Origin: Chlorops oryzae
Taxonomy: Eukaryota; Arthropoda; Insecta; Diptera; Chloropidae
Length of the DNA: 64,000 bases
Direction of reading: 5' to 3'
Assembly (NCBI GenBank): GCA_020466095.1
Contig: CM035807.1
Location: forward strand, 19,817,985 to 19,881,984
Part shown: positions 25,201 through 36,653 of the stretch, one piece after another
How the letters are laid out: each line of letters begins with the position of its first letter
How positions within the stretch are numbered: the stretch's first letter is position 1
The notes under the pieces: generated by a model
What the model was told of the DNA's origin: nothing
Databases searched by the model: none
Seen by the model: only the letters and a program-made list of their open reading frames with translations
Position numbers and translations under genes: made by a program

Positions 25201-28200
25201 TATAAAGAAAATCCTAGATCGTAAATGTGATCATTTTTAGCTGACCTTAAGTCCTACTGGAGTCTATTCTATTGCACCTTTCACTGTTGTCACTTGCGTT
25301 TTGGTTTGTTCATTAAACATGAAATAATTCCACGGCCAGATGGTATTCTAGAGTTCATTTATCAGGGTAAAGAAAACTGCAAAAAAAAAAATATTTTTAA
25401 GTCGCCACATGGCCTTCTATCATGTTCACAAACATCCTGTTTAAAATAATTTTTATGAAAGGCGCAATTAAAGCTCTATTTGCCAATAAAGTAGCTTCTG
25501 GATCTTACTAAATAACTTCCACTTGTATTACCTACAAGAAAATTCTTGTCTTTTAGAATTGGCCTTTACGTAGGTACCAGTCTGAAATGCAATCTTATTT
25601 GAAATCAATTCGAATATATCAAATTCTTTTATGCAAATTTACTGACTTTAATGGCCAAAACTTTCATTCAATCTAAAAATTTTAAATTCCATCAACTTCA
25701 GATTTTTCCTCAATGTTAACTCACTCCCAACATTGCTTCGCCCACCCTGCCGTATCGGATAGTGTTTCGGCTTTCGAATGCAGCACTATATAAGTACTTT
25801 TAATTACTCGATTTATGAAAGCCTATTGATTTAAATTCAAAAATGCATTTCATGCACGTTATGAAATATTTTCGTGAGGAATTTATTTTTGATTTTAAGC
25901 CAAATTCTGGCATCTGTCTGTGTTTTAATTGAATGGACATGAATATGAAAAGTTAAAAATTCAAAAAAAAATAATATTGTTTTGATTCTTCAATTCCGAA
26001 TACTTTCAAATATGAGAGAATTTTTTAGGTTTTATTTTATTTTTTTTTTTTTTTGCAAGTTGATTTTTGAAAGCTTTGATTCCAGAAAGCTATGTCTTCA
26101 TGCCTCAAATCCATTTTAAAATTGTATTCTCAGCATGTCATTTGTTGAGCTGCAATTGTTCTAAAATTCCCCAACCCTCCGCAGAGAGATATGATAAATC
26201 ATTAGTGGGATTCATGCAGTTTCACTTTTTTTTACGAAATAGGAAATTTTTCGAAATGTGAAATAAGCTGTCAAAATTTGTATGGAAAAATTTTTACGAA
26301 GGATGTGAAGCTTTCCCAATGGTTTTTGCTTGACAAAACGTAGCAAGATTTTTCGTAAAACAGGTTTATCGAGGTGGACCAACCTAAAAAGTAAAGTGAA
26401 ATGGATCTAAACCTTGATTTAAAAAAGGAAAGAACTTTAATATGAATTAACATAAATTTTGCGAAGGGCCTACGAAGGGTTGTTCATTAAACGTCGGAAA
26501 ATTTGCGATCGCAAAGTTTACGAAGACATTTTGCGAGCCTGCATGAATCCCACTATTATTTGAACCGTTTACTTTGAAAATGGTGTAACTTCATTTTTCT
26601 ATTTTCCGGTTCTGAGCGGCTTTGAGGGAAAACTGAAGGCCGTGGGTTAATTTAGTTTTTAGATTCGTATTTATCTACCCATTCTAAACCCATTTCAAAG
26701 TGAATGGTCCATTTGTGGATGTTTTCGAATTTGGGAAATAATCCATATTCCCGGTTTCGTCTTTCACCCACTTGACTTAATGGCATTCCGTTTATCCCTA
26801 GCTAATTTATAGGCGATCCACGCCGTTGTAGCTTAGGATCATCCTAGGACCTCATATATATAATTATGAGCCCTAGATTCGAGTGGATTTGCTGTTTGGG
26901 AGCAGACACAGAACAGAAGAGAGAGACAGACGGACGAACGGCAATGGCTAAACTCTGTTCTCGATTCTGATCAAAAATATAGTTGGGTTACAAATGCAAC
27001 AGTGTAAAATTAAGCCAAGGATATCATAATTTTGAATCCATAATTGCATTTTTCCAGAACACCGTCCTACCAGAAGCAGTACAATTCTGGGAGCAAGCAT
27101 TGATCGTACGCCAGCCAAGGGGCATAATAAGACTAAATCGGTAAGTCAAGATTTACAGATAATTTCATCAAATCTGATTTCATCAATCAATTTTGATACG
27201 CCTTTAATTTAATTGACTTTAGGAAATGTGATACAACACAAATTTTCGTAAAAAATGGACTAACACACTGCATAGAGCAATGCAAAGAGCTGACAATGTG
27301 CGGAGAAGTTCTCGTTCCCGAAGATCATTTGGATGTACGTATATTCAGACTCAAGATAGATAGATAGATAGAGGGAGAGAGAGAGAGACAGAGAGAATGA
27401 CAGAGAGAGGGAGAGAGATAGAGAAAGACAGAGAGAGGAAGAGAGAGATGGTGAGAGTGAGAGAGGGAGATGGTGAGAGGGAGAGATAAAGAGGGAGAAA
27501 GAGAGAGAAAGAGACAGTGAGAGTAATAAAGGGAACTTAAAAAATTAAATATAATTGTTGTTGCAGGTCTGTCGCATTTGCAATGCCACCGGGCAGAATT
27601 GCCACGTGGATCCCAATACGCAGGCTGGTAGCGGTATTGAGGACGCTGACTTTATTTTCTACGTTTCCGCCCGCCAGACTGATCGCTGTCATAAGGGCTT
27701 GACTGTAGCGTATGCTGCGCATTGCCAACAAGAAGGCACAACAGATCGTCCCATTGCGGGTCATGCGAATTTATGCCCTGATAGCATAAGCACCAAACCA
27801 CAAGAACTTCAGACACTCATATCGACGGTGAAGCATGAAATTCTCCATGCGTTGGGCTTCTCCGTTAGTCTTTATGCATTTTTTCGTGACCACGAAGGTA
27901 AACCGCGCACTCGAAGATCACCGGAAACTGGAAAACCGTACCTTAATGAAAAGTAAAGTTGAATTTATTTTTAAAAAGGTCATAAAAGCGAATTTTTTCT
28001 TTCTGGCTCCAGACTTCAAATATACCAGTGGAGCAATGATACGATAAGGAAAATCGTACGACATAATTGGTCGATTCGTGGTGGACATATAAACAAGAGA
28101 ATTGATATGATGGTCACTCCACGCGTTGTTCAGGAGGTGCGCAAACATTTCGACTGCGAGAAGCTGGAGGGAGCTGAATTGGAAGATCAAGGTGGCGAAG

Positions 28201-31200
28201 GTACTGCGTTAACGCACTGGGAGAAGCGCATCTTGGAGGTATGTTGAAAAATAAATACTTAAAATAAAAAAAATTAAAAATAATAATTTAAGAAAATCAC
28301 AAAAATTTCAGAATGAAGCTATGACTGGAACTCATACGCAGGCGCCTGTTTTCTCGCGCATTACTCTCGCTCTTATGGAAGATTCTGGCTGGTACATTGC
28401 GAACTATAGCATGGCAATGCCATTGACATGGGGAAAGGGTCTCGGCTGTAATTTTGTTATGCGCAGCTGTAAGGATTGGATCCAAACAAATAGTGGCAAG
28501 TAAGTCTTGAAGATGTCGCCGTTCAGGCTAAGTAACAAACTGTGGGGTTTCCTCGAAAGATCCCAAAGGGGGTCTTTAGTCACAAAGTCTGCTTTTAATA
28601 TCATTCCCTCATTCAATGTCCGAAGTTTGAAGCAGCACACTCGGCTTTCTTTTTACACGGTGGATAGGGACCTTGAAAATCCGTGTAAAAAATGGGATAA
28701 AAAATATACATACATGGCTTATGGTAATTTCGGGGATATGTTCCCGAAATGTAAAAAATCGTGTTAAATGAAAAAACTGCAAATATTTTCCCACACAATT
28801 GCGCAGAAAAGAAATATTTTCGCTCTGTGTGCCTCTAAAAATCGGTAGATCCATTGCGAAAAGCGCTTAGTTGGCATCACTGGAAAAGAGCTACACTAAA
28901 CATCGGATCTTCTCCGTTATGTGAACAAGCCATAAAGTAGAGTTGCCATATAGATTACATCCAGTTAGACACTGACACAAATTTGTTAATAGAATGTGTC
29001 CGTTTTTGCCGCTGTCGCTACGCAACGAAACCCTGAGAGTGGCGAAAAACGGGAAAACGGAGGGCAGCACTTCAAGCTCAGCTGATCGGGCTTTTTTCCC
29101 GCAATGCTAATTAGCAACACTAGTTGCTTCAAGGCTTTAAATTTCTATCAGCCGATCGCGTCGTGCGAATTCTCTCTCATCCGTTTTATAAGTGAACAGC
29201 ATCGTGTTAAATAGTTTCCACCCGGTTTTTTTGAGTATTTCGGTTCGATTCGATATTCGTCGTGGTGGGCGAACGTTCGGTTTTTCATATCCATAACATC
29301 AACCAGAAGACAGTTTGACAGCTCCCTCAACATCATCCGAAGTCAGGATCGCAGCGCAATTCGAAAGGTACGTGGTTGGTTTTTTCGTCTTATCTTTGAA
29401 ACGATTTCCCATTGCCCCACTATTTGGTCGGACGACCAACTGACCTTTGTGGCTCCCGCGAGGGGATTCTGTGTGATTTACGGGAACTGGCAGCCCCGCG
29501 CACCCTAGCCAACTGATGGCCAATTCAGACCCACTGGGTATGGAGTCATAAATGTGGTAGCGTCGTCATAGTGCGGTGTGACAGGTTATACCATACGATC
29601 TATACTTAGCATGGCGTATTGCAGCTATACTGGATATAGTTGTATTCACGCCGTTAACTAGATATAACATGGTACCACGGGGACCGGTGGCCCGGATACG
29701 TTTTAGTATCCTGCCGGTCATTGGGAACGGCCCTTCGGGGAGTTTCAAGGTGGATGTGGTAATTAATGAGGTGAAGATAGCACCGTATCTCAACCCAAGA
29801 TAACCAAATCGGTCCATACCCACTGAGGAGGCAAGATGGGACCCGGTGACTGGAGCATCGGAGAAAATATAAAAACGTTGACTTAAACCCCCCATGGGTA
29901 CTCAATCTGGCTTAGTGACCTTTGTGGCACAAACAGAATGTTTTAAAAGTTTTCGTGCGAAAACAAAAATTTAGTGTAAAAAAAGGTTTTGTTTCTTCTT
30001 TATGGTGAGCCGCGTTATTTCAAAATCGTGTAAAAAATGACCGTGTAAATAGAGATCCTAGTGTATTACTTTCCTACTATCTAACACTGAAGTGGCCTTA
30101 AAAATTCAGTTCTAGTTTCGAAAATATTTATCGGATTGACTTCAAGTTTTTAGGAAATATACTTAAATACATGTATATTCCGAAATAAACATTTTTGGAA
30201 AATTCTCACTGCGTATAGCCCCAAAAGTTACATAGAAGTTTGAAAAAAAAGATCAGTAATATCTGAAATCATTTCCATATACTCGAAAGATCCTCAAAAA
30301 TATGGTTTTGGCATGCAATAAAATAAAATTTTATTGATTCCGTGAAATGTTTTATCTTAAATGAAAAAAGATATTTGGTTAAAACTATATAAACCAGCGC
30401 CATCTTGGCATCGGACAATGATTTGATACACAAATAAAAAAATTTTTACTCATTTTTCGTTTTCCTCGAAAGCATACAAAACGAAGATAACAAATGGGCA
30501 AGGTAAGCCTTGTTAGAAGCTCAAAAAAAAAAAAATAAATAAATTGTTTTCGAGTACCATATAGAGATTCAACTCTACAGTTTTTGTTTTTAATTTTTTA
30601 GGGGACGATCCATACATCCGTTTTGTTCGAAAGTCAAACAAGATCCACTGCAAACCGAATGTACCGATGATCGCCATTCCGTTGCTCTATGCAACTTGGT
30701 TCGACATGATTACGAGCTGCCAAAAGAGTATCAGGTCAGAACTGAAATAACGTTTAAAAAAATTGAAATATTCGAGAAAAAAAAGAATTCTCTTTAATTT
30801 GAAGAATTTCGATACACTGGCGCATGTCAGAGAAGGCGAAGAAGGTTTCTACGGTGGCTCAGTATCGCTGGCCGATCATTGTCCATACATTCAAGAATTT
30901 ACGTGGCGCAACAAGAACGTTGTTGTACGAGGATCTCATTGTCGTTTCATAGAAAATAATCCCAGTAAGTCGCATCAATTAATTTCTCCAAACTATACCA
31001 CTATTATTTTCATTTCATTTCATCTTCGTCTAGAGCCCGAAAAAAATTTTGCTCTAGAGAGCTATGGTGAAGATTCCAAATGCTTCGATCATAGCGAATC
31101 GATGTGGGAAGAGCGTTCATGCCATCAAACTCGCGAATGGCAACACTGGGGCTCCGGTTGTTACAAGTACAAATGTGCCGATGGACGACTGAATATAATT

Positions 31201-31506
31201 GTAGCCAATTATACCTACGCCTGCTATTATCCGGGACAACAATTGTCCATTCGTATTGCCGCAAATGATTGGCTGCACAAAGGCGCTATAATATGCCCGC
31301 CATGCCATGAAGTGTGCGGTTCGTATTTCGCCGAACGTGGCAAAGAGTGCCGGATAAGAGAAGAGGCACCACCGATCAATATGTATCCACGTGATATGCT
31401 TGTCTGCGGTGCGTGTAATTCCAAAATGACTTCGAAAATTTCATTTTCATTTGCCATATTACTGTCGCTTCGAACGTTGTCCAATCATTTGGCGGGAATG
31501 AGTTAA
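19218..31506 (+). CDS. Invadolysin / leishmanolysin-like zinc metalloprotease, 3' ten exons
   Basis: Orthologue-like match to insect invadolysin, a peptidase family M8 metzincin. Exons: 19218-19351, 24734-24764, 27058-27140, 27223-27334, 27567-27952, 28013-28238, 28312-28499, 30602-30734, 30805-30964, 31034-31506. All junctions are GT-AG and the phases fit. They join into 641 residues plus stop, with the start missing upstream. The zinc site is HEILH (visible residues 210-214), a third histidine in LTHWEKR (317) and the Met-turn NEAMTG (Met 328). Many cysteines follow in the C-terminal domain. The last ~20 residues are hydrophobic ([15 protein letters not shown]), suggesting a GPI-anchor signal. 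Family members act in cell migration, mitosis and lipid-droplet biology; that role is inferred from the family, not seen here. Introns range from 60 bp to 5.4 kb and hold many repeats. No in-frame break was found. Confidence 0.93.
20256..20390. mobile_element. pogo/Tigger-like terminal repeat relic
   Basis: Repeats the phrases CTCTATAGCGAACTCC, CTCTATAACGAATTTC and CTTATAACGAATTC. These resemble the terminal repeats of pogo/Tigger-type Tc1-mariner elements, known for tandem TATAACGAA motifs. Only one end and no transposase is seen, so the call is tentative. Confidence 0.4.
20440..21250. repeat. Dispersed repeat family, copy 1 (ends CTGGGTCTGACACTTTTT)
   Basis: The right part (about 21115-21250) matches 59045-59228 in the same orientation: AAACCTAGACCCAAT, then GTGAGACC, then CTGGGTCTGAC followed by T. 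A short third match lies at 48275-48310. The T-rich end suggests a retroposed sequence, but no coding domain is visible. A MITE at 20782-21012 is nested within it. Confidence 0.5.
20782..21012. mobile_element. 231-bp MITE, GATTCTGAAT/TTCCC ends
   Basis: The left end CAGCCAGATTCTGAATGTTC and the reversed right end CAGCCCCGATTCTGAATATT are imperfect inverted repeats. Both continue through CCCxGGGAACxAAAT. The flanks read ATA on both sides. The interior is non-coding. It is related in style, but not clearly in sequence, to the MITE at 38133. Confidence 0.65.
22046..24300. repeat. Dispersed repeat interrupted by a TIR element
   Basis: The left piece (22046-22159) contains AAATGAAAATTCATTTATTTAG and CGAACTTCTGTGAATTGGC-like text, also found upstream of both duplicated lipase genes (36165-36230 and 43990-44045). 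The right piece (23598-23760) matches 44096-44240: TTGTTAT, then ATTTAATTTTGCTC. The two pieces are contiguous in the 44-kb copy. The extent beyond 23760 is uncertain; similar words such as ACTAGTCAC recur up to 24300. Confidence 0.5.
22160..23597. mobile_element. 1.44-kb TIR element, CCCAAGCGACAC ends, TT target site
   Basis: Starts CCCAAGCGACAC and ends GTGTCGCTTGGG. TT flanks both sides (22158-22159 and 23598-23599). The interior is dominated by degenerate copies of CAAAGAGTT/CTCTTTGA words, for example AAGAGTTCTTTGAAAGAC and GAAGAGTTTTCCAAA. A strong palindrome (22185-22262) begins CGGTCTTCAAGAGCG and returns as CGCTCTTGAAGACC. There is no transposase. It interrupts an older repeat whose uninterrupted relative lies at 43990-44400. 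Confidence 0.75.
24734..24764 (+). CDS. 31-nt micro-exon of the invadolysin gene
   Basis: Flanked by a strong acceptor (TTAATTCTTTCAG) and donor (GTAAGTATG). It supplies one base to finish the Gly codon left open by exon 19218-19351, then ten codons, [10 protein letters not shown], ending in phase 0. That meets the next exon, which opens with [11 protein letters not shown]. Without it the reading frame between those exons is broken. The resulting run [21 protein letters not shown] reads as a continuous family-like segment. It is isolated by introns of 5.4 and 2.3 kb. Confidence 0.88.
24765..27057 (+). other. Invadolysin intron, 2.3 kb
   Basis: Mostly AT-rich unique sequence. It holds copy B of the short MITE (26563-26713) and, at 26920-27000, the phrase GACAGACGGACGAACGGCAA followed by ATGGCTAAAC and CTGATCAAAAATATA. 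That resembles a dispersed tail common in fly genomes. No other exon is required by phase. Confidence 0.6.
26563..26713. mobile_element. MITE with inverted ends, copy B
   Basis: Shares with copy A (2161-2396) the left end TTTACTTTGAAAATGGTGTA, then TTCATTTTTCTATTTTCC, and the interior phrase GAGCGGCTTTGAGGGAAAA. The right end AAACCCATTTCAAAGTGAAT is shorter than in copy A, so this copy has an internal deletion near the right arm. Confidence 0.65.
27356..27530. repeat. GA-rich microsatellite in invadolysin intron
   Basis: Starts with AGAT tetranucleotides and continues as imperfect GAGA/GAGAGG repeats for ~170 bp. It occupies most of the 232-bp intron between exons ending 27334 and starting 27567, close upstream of the acceptor. 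Confidence 0.9.
28500..30601 (+). other. Invadolysin intron, 2.1 kb, with inserted repeats
   Basis: From about 28648 to 30060 the sequence is bracketed by ACACGG/CCGTGT words: TTTTTACACGG and CCGTGTAAAAAA near 28650-28690, and CGTGTAAAAAATGACCGTGT near 30030. This suggests an inserted TIR-like element of ~1.4 kb, but ends and target duplication are not clear. Inside lies a dispersed repeat (29430-29905) with a second copy at 61580-61985. Confidence 0.5.
29430..29905. repeat. Dispersed repeat family, copy 1
   Basis: Matches 61580-61985 in the same orientation. Shared phrases include CAGCTATACT, ATAGTTGTATTCA, ACGGCCCTTCGGGGA, TAATGAGGT, CTCGACCCAAG or CTCAACCCAAG, and TCGGTCCAT. On the minus strand both copies keep a similar frame (for example PEGPFP versus PEGPYP and NTTISSIA versus NTTITSIA). 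This hints at an old coding sequence from a transposon. The class is not identified. Confidence 0.6.
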
Positions 31507-33538
31507 ATTGTGGGCAAGTTTGAAGGAGGCAGGAAGTGTTTGATATTATTTTTTTTTTTGAATTTTGAGCGTTTGACTGTTGGTAAACGAACATTCCGTG
31601 GTTATATACACAAAATCAGAAGGCTTATAATGATGTGTCCTCTAATTAAAACTTAAGCTCAAAAGTTATGATTATTTTGATTTTAAGTAATAAGTTCAAT
31701 TATTTAAATTTTATTTAAAATTTTATGTTAGATAGGATGTCGAAATGTGATCCATTTATATAATATATACACACTAGACTATAAATAAATCAAAGTGCAA
31801 AATATTCTATGCACTTAGAAATATTTTTTTTTTTTATTATTCTTAAGACGATCAATTTTCAAAATTTTGTGATTTTAATTAATTTTTAATAATTTATATA
31901 TGTATATATTTTTTTTCAAAAATTGCCTATTTAATTTTCGGTTCGTTTTATACTAAAGATTAATTTTTTTTTTTTGGGAGATGGCGATGTCGCAAATAGA
32001 TTAACTGAAGAAAGGGACAGTACAAACTGTACAAATATTTAAAAAAAAATTAAAATTATTATCCCAGTGAGAATTTCGTATTTGGCAATAATTTATTCAT
32101 TAGGAAAAGTTTTGCTTCACAATACATTCAAACCCTGTCAGTACTACTGGAACTGAATGTTCGACTAATAAAATGTTAAATTTTTTATCTCTCCATAAAT
32201 GCACATTGAAATCGAATGGGTTAAAATATTAAAAACAAAAAACATGTATGTAATAATTTAAGCAAAGAGAACTCCTCATATGAAAAACCAGGCTCTGTTT
32301 CGAAGCGATTAAATCCATTTTAATGTTAGCTTAGTGTAAAATTATTTGTGATTGAAATTTTCTTTTCAATTTCATATAAAATTCTTGGAGTACATCAAAA
32401 TATTTTGCTAAGTCTGCTTACCAATGCATTTTAGACGAAGAAATTATAAAATGTAAAACTTAACTTTAAAAAAAAAAAAATAATTTCTTGTTGAGCACAA
32501 ATGTATGTAAGTTTTTGAATGCAGTTATTGTAAAATTGTAAATCTATAGGTGTATAAAGTGATCTATTTACCTGAAAAATTTCTTCTATGTAATACATAA
32601 CAAAGAGAATGTCTTATAAATGTTAATATGAAATTGTTTTCTTTATTCAGATGAACTTATCTTTGGATATAAAAGGATAGAATAACCTTTTGCTTTATTT
32701 TTTGTTCTGAAGAAATGATTTGAAAGGTCAAAATTATGTTGCCCCGCCTCTTTTAGAGTTAAAGAACTCATTTGTTGGAATCAGTACTTCCTGAAACTGT
32801 ATGTAGAATAGTATTTTGGAATGATATTGATACGGTTTTGTAAAAAATCCTTGGGAAATTCGCTGTTATTAAGGATTTGCAAAATGTTGGGGATTTTGGA
32901 CAGAAGATGATGGAGCATCGCTGCTTCGAGAGTCATTTTCAGTAACAACTTGCCAGGCAAATACTCTGAATTGGCAGATATGGAAGTATAATAAAAATTC
33001 CTAAAGTAATTGTCTTGTATTTCAGGATTTATCAAAGCCATCAGAACTGTCTGCGGATTTGTGCAAATATGCTGAAGTATTGTGTATGCTTTTTAAAATA
33101 CTGAATCAGTATTTTCTTAGGGATATAAAAACCAAAATGCACTTCAAATTCGAGAACAAATTCATCCGTTTGTCAAGTACAATATATCGGCTGTGAATGA
33201 TTTATATAATATAATGGGACTCCATATACATATAGGTTTGATAGTATGACCAAAGGTGAGTAAAAACCTATGTAGCTGGGTTTCGCGAGTTTAGCAGGCG
33301 TTTTGATTTCATGGAGCCCTAAACATTGCGAGTCTTGTTCATTTTGGTCAAAAGTGGTAGCATCAGTTTTTATTCAACAGCTCCGTAAGACTTAGAGATA
33401 TCGGTTAACTGTCTTTGGCAATGTTGTAGTTAACAGTCTAGTGAACACAAAAAAAATAAAATAAAAATCCATATTATTTAAAAAAAAACTACCTACCCAA
33501 AAAATATCTAAATTTTTTTACTTTTCTGGGCATAGCTT
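31507..33538. other. Invadolysin 3' UTR and intergenic DNA
   Basis: The stop codon is at 31504-31506. A canonical AATAAA lies at 31784-31789, which would give a ~300-nt 3' UTR. The rest is AT-rich with several poly-A/T runs (31826, 31963, 32470). No gene is seen. Confidence 0.5.
31784..31789 (+). terminator. Possible poly(A) signal of invadolysin
   Basis: AATAAA 278 nt after the stop codon, the first canonical hexamer downstream. In AT-rich DNA this hexamer is common, so the assignment is tentative. Confidence 0.35.
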
Positions 33539-33854
33539 CCCAAATAGACAAAATACAACATATTCGCATCATCTTGACATCATGCATGACTCAAACGATG
33601 CTGAAAGTATGTGTTGCTTATGAGGGACAAAATGTGCTCAACTTGAGAGCAAATTATGATTTCAGTATATGGTTACATATTGACCTCATACTCATATTAT
33701 TCATTATTCATGTCATGATATGAGATCGTGCAATGAAGTCAATTTGATGTAGTTTTGAAAACATATTTTGAGGACTAGAATTGTTATCAAATTGTCGACA
33801 ATTATCATGCATCCCTTGAAATCATTGTATGAATATCATAGCTGTCTATTTGGG
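33539..33854. mobile_element. 316-bp TIR element, CCCAAATAGACA ends, TT target site
   Basis: Starts CCCAAATAGACA and ends TGTCTATTTGGG. TT flanks both sides (33537-33538 and 33855-33856). The interior repeats words like TCATGAT, GACATCATGC and ATTCATGTC. It has the same architecture as the 4937 and 22160 elements but a different internal word. Non-coding. Confidence 0.75.
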
Positions 33855-34553
33855 TTGAAGGGAATCCAAATTTTTTCAATACTATCTTTGAAAAATTTGT
33901 AGCCGCTAAGAAGCTTAACAGCTCTCCCAAACATACTTATGGGATCTTAACGTGCCTGCACTAATTAAAATGCTCATAAAGGTAATTTTTTTGGTGAAAA
34001 ATCCGGATTTTAAGGGCTCTTTTCGCCAGCTTATGACTATATCTCCTAAGCCAAGCAAATTTTTAATCCACTGTTTGTAGGTAAAAGGAACTTGAAAAAC
34101 TCTCTGCAACATTCTTATATATACGAAATCCCGATTTTTAGGGCCCTTGATCATCTGACTCCCATGCAAGCTAATTACTGAAGAAAAAGAAAAGAGCCCT
34201 AAAAATCGGATTATCGGGATAATTATGGAACTTACATATATTTTATCGGAAAAATTCGATGATGAAGACTAAGACTTATCTTTTGAGCATAATCCCGGGT
34301 ACTGAGAATTCCGGGTTAATCAACTCAGAAAAACACTTCTGTGGTTATATCCTTGTAACCAAAAATTAAACTAAATTATTACTATGAAGGTAATTCAGCA
34401 TTTAAAAAGGAGACCGTGACCTTTGCAGAAAAATATCAGTTTTTAATTAGATAATTGTATATTTTAAACTTCACAGAAACTGTTAATACTTTCCCTATTA
34501 GATATTGATTTGAAATCCACAACTACATTCACGCATTATTTACTAAGTTCATT
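33855..34553. other. Intergenic DNA downstream of lipase 1
   Basis: No gene. Several GGGCTCTTTTC/GAAAAGAGCCC-type words appear between 34010 and 34200, suggesting an inverted-repeat remnant. No clear element ends were found. Confidence 0.4.
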
Positions 34554-35882
34554 CTATCTTTCTTCAAGATTTTTCAACAACTCATTATAAAGAAGATCCT
34601 TTACGTGCATCCCATAAGTGAAATCGAAATGGTTCCATTTTTTTGGTGGGACTCTGAACACTCCTCGAACTATAGCTTTGGGAAGAACTTCAGCCAAGTG
34701 AATAACATCCTTCGGCGTAGCGAGCAAATCACTTTCGCTATAATACAAATAAATTGGAACAAAAATGTTCTTTAAATTATATTCATCGGGCTCAATGGCG
34801 CCATACGATTGCAAGTTCAGCAATGGACCATAATCGTACTGCCGAAATTTTCCAGAAATATGGTTCTGGAAGAAGTGTCTAGCTTGCTTAAATGATGAGT
34901 CGGCGGGAAAAATTGCAGTCAGGAATGGAATCATTGACTGGAAAAAAAAAGAATGAAAAAAAATATATTTTTTTATATTCTTTTATAGACAAATGTACCT
35001 GATTGAGGTAATTACTTGGACCAAAAAAGTCATAAATAACATTAGCACAAAGATTCTGAATATTTGAGTGATCACTGCAATAACTTTTGCCTAGTCTATG
35101 AAGGAGTTTCGTGTTTGGGGCTATGTTGAAACTTCCAAGAAACTTGCTTAAAGCATCAGGTTGACCGAAGATTCTAGCGAAATCGACAAAGGGACTTGAC
35201 CAATGTTTTGTATAAACGACGGGCGCCAACAAATGGGCCGAATTAATAATCGTCTTGCACGTAGAATCCATGCTGCAGTATACAAAGAATTCTGTTGCGC
35301 CTTGGGAATGGCCAATATAGTCTAGCTTTTCAACACCAGTCTGCTTTCTTATGTATTCAAACGCAGCCGGTAGATCGTGGACGCCCATTTCATGGTAGCT
35401 GAAATTCCAAAAAACTGGAGAACTCACATCCAATTCGACATGTTGAAGTGAATAACGACTGCCACGAGAGTTTCCCATCCACACATCGTACCCGCTATCC
35501 GAAAGTAAGTACCCTAATGCATCTGGTGGACCTAAGCCAATCCAGTCTGTCGAACATGCTATAAATCCATGTTGAAGAAACACAACGGGTGAAACTGTGT
35601 TGTCACTGCGTAGAGTGCTTTTAGGCGAATACGGTATACGATGCATTGTGAGGATATAGCCATCATCGGTCGTCACTTTGTGCTTTTCCACAGGGTATCC
35701 AGCTTTTCTGATTAGTTTGGGCTATGAATATAAAATTTGTTTAGAATTATTGATGTCTTCAAGCTTGAAATTTAACCTTCTACCGTTGTTATATCATTTG
35801 GTTCCAGTAAAGTGAGTCCCGAAACTTGTTGAATGAAATTTCCTAAGAGAGCAGTGGAGATAACTAAATTAAGAAAAGTCAT
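34554..35882 (-). CDS. Acid lipase 1 (lysosomal/gastric lipase family)
   Basis: Three exons on the minus strand: 35784-35882, 34999-35721 and 34554-34937, with GT-AG introns in phase 0. The product is 401 residues, the usual family length. Residues 1-22 form a signal peptide (MTFLNLVISTALLGNF...). The AB-hydrolase lid/lipase region starts at GYPVEKHKV. The catalytic triad is Ser172 in GHSQG, Asp344 in YYSESD and His377 in WNHFDF. The oxyanion strand is FLQHGF. The expected role is hydrolysis of triglycerides or cholesteryl esters, secreted to the gut or targeted to lysosomes. The start is the first ATG after a TATAAAAG box. It is a near duplicate of lipase 2. Confidence 0.93.
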
Positions 35883-35915
35883 GTCGATACTGTTAAGGGG
35901 AGAATTTTCAATCTA

Positions 35916-35923
35916 CTTTTATA
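35916..35923 (-). promoter_or_regulatory. TATA box of lipase 1
   Basis: TATAAAAG on the minus strand, 34-41 bp upstream of the ATG. The same box at the same relative place lies upstream of lipase 2. Given the short distance, the 5' UTR would be very short. Confidence 0.6.
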
Positions 35924-36239
35924 GGAAAACTTTATAGAATGAATGAAGCATTTAATTGAAATTTCATTCGAAAGTTTGCACATTACACCGATGCTGCGCT
36001 CTTTGATCTAAATACTATGAAAACCTGATTCTCGTTGTTAAAGCTTATTACGTCATTAGTCGGGCGCAAAAACAACGTAGAAAGTTGCAATCACTTTTAA
36101 TAAGCAATTACAATTTCAATAACAAGGCCACAAAATCTAGAATTGCAACAAAAAATTATTTATTTTTGAAATGAAAATTCTTTTATTTCATCGAATTTCT
36201 ACGAACTGGTTTTAATGCATATGCCGACATCCATTCATA

Positions 36240-36582
36240 AATATATACATACATACATACATACATACATACATACATACAAACATACATAACATACATA
36301 CATACATACATACATACATACATACATACATACATACATACATACATACATAAATAAATATATGCATACATACATACATACATAAATAAATAAATATATG
36401 CATACATACAATACATACATACATACATACATACATACATACATACATACATACATACATACATACATACATACATACATACATACATACATACATACAT
36501 ACATACAATAATCATACATACATACAAATAATCATACATAAATACACACATCCATACATACATACATACATACATACATATC
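36240..36582. repeat. (CATA)n/(TATG)n microsatellite
   Basis: About 340 bp of CATA repeats with a few TAAATAAATA interruptions. It produces spurious Met-Tyr-Val-Cys frames in all three minus-strand phases. Confidence 0.95.
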
Positions 36583-36653
36583 CTAGAGCTGGAGAACTAT
36601 CGATAGTTGCGACCATCGATAGTCTCGATAGTCGAAAGTCTGAATTATCGATA

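Noticed and set aside
27555..27956. ATG-initiated 133-codon frame containing HEILH
   Set aside because: It is an internal invadolysin exon (27567-27952); the ATG lies in the intron.
30763..31506. Single 247-codon frame with its own ATG
   Set aside because: It is an intron read-through of two invadolysin exons; phases and splice sites show a 69-bp intron at 30965-31033.
36183..36575. Three overlapping Met-Tyr-Val-Cys frames
   Set aside because: Translation of the CATA/TATG microsatellite in each phase.
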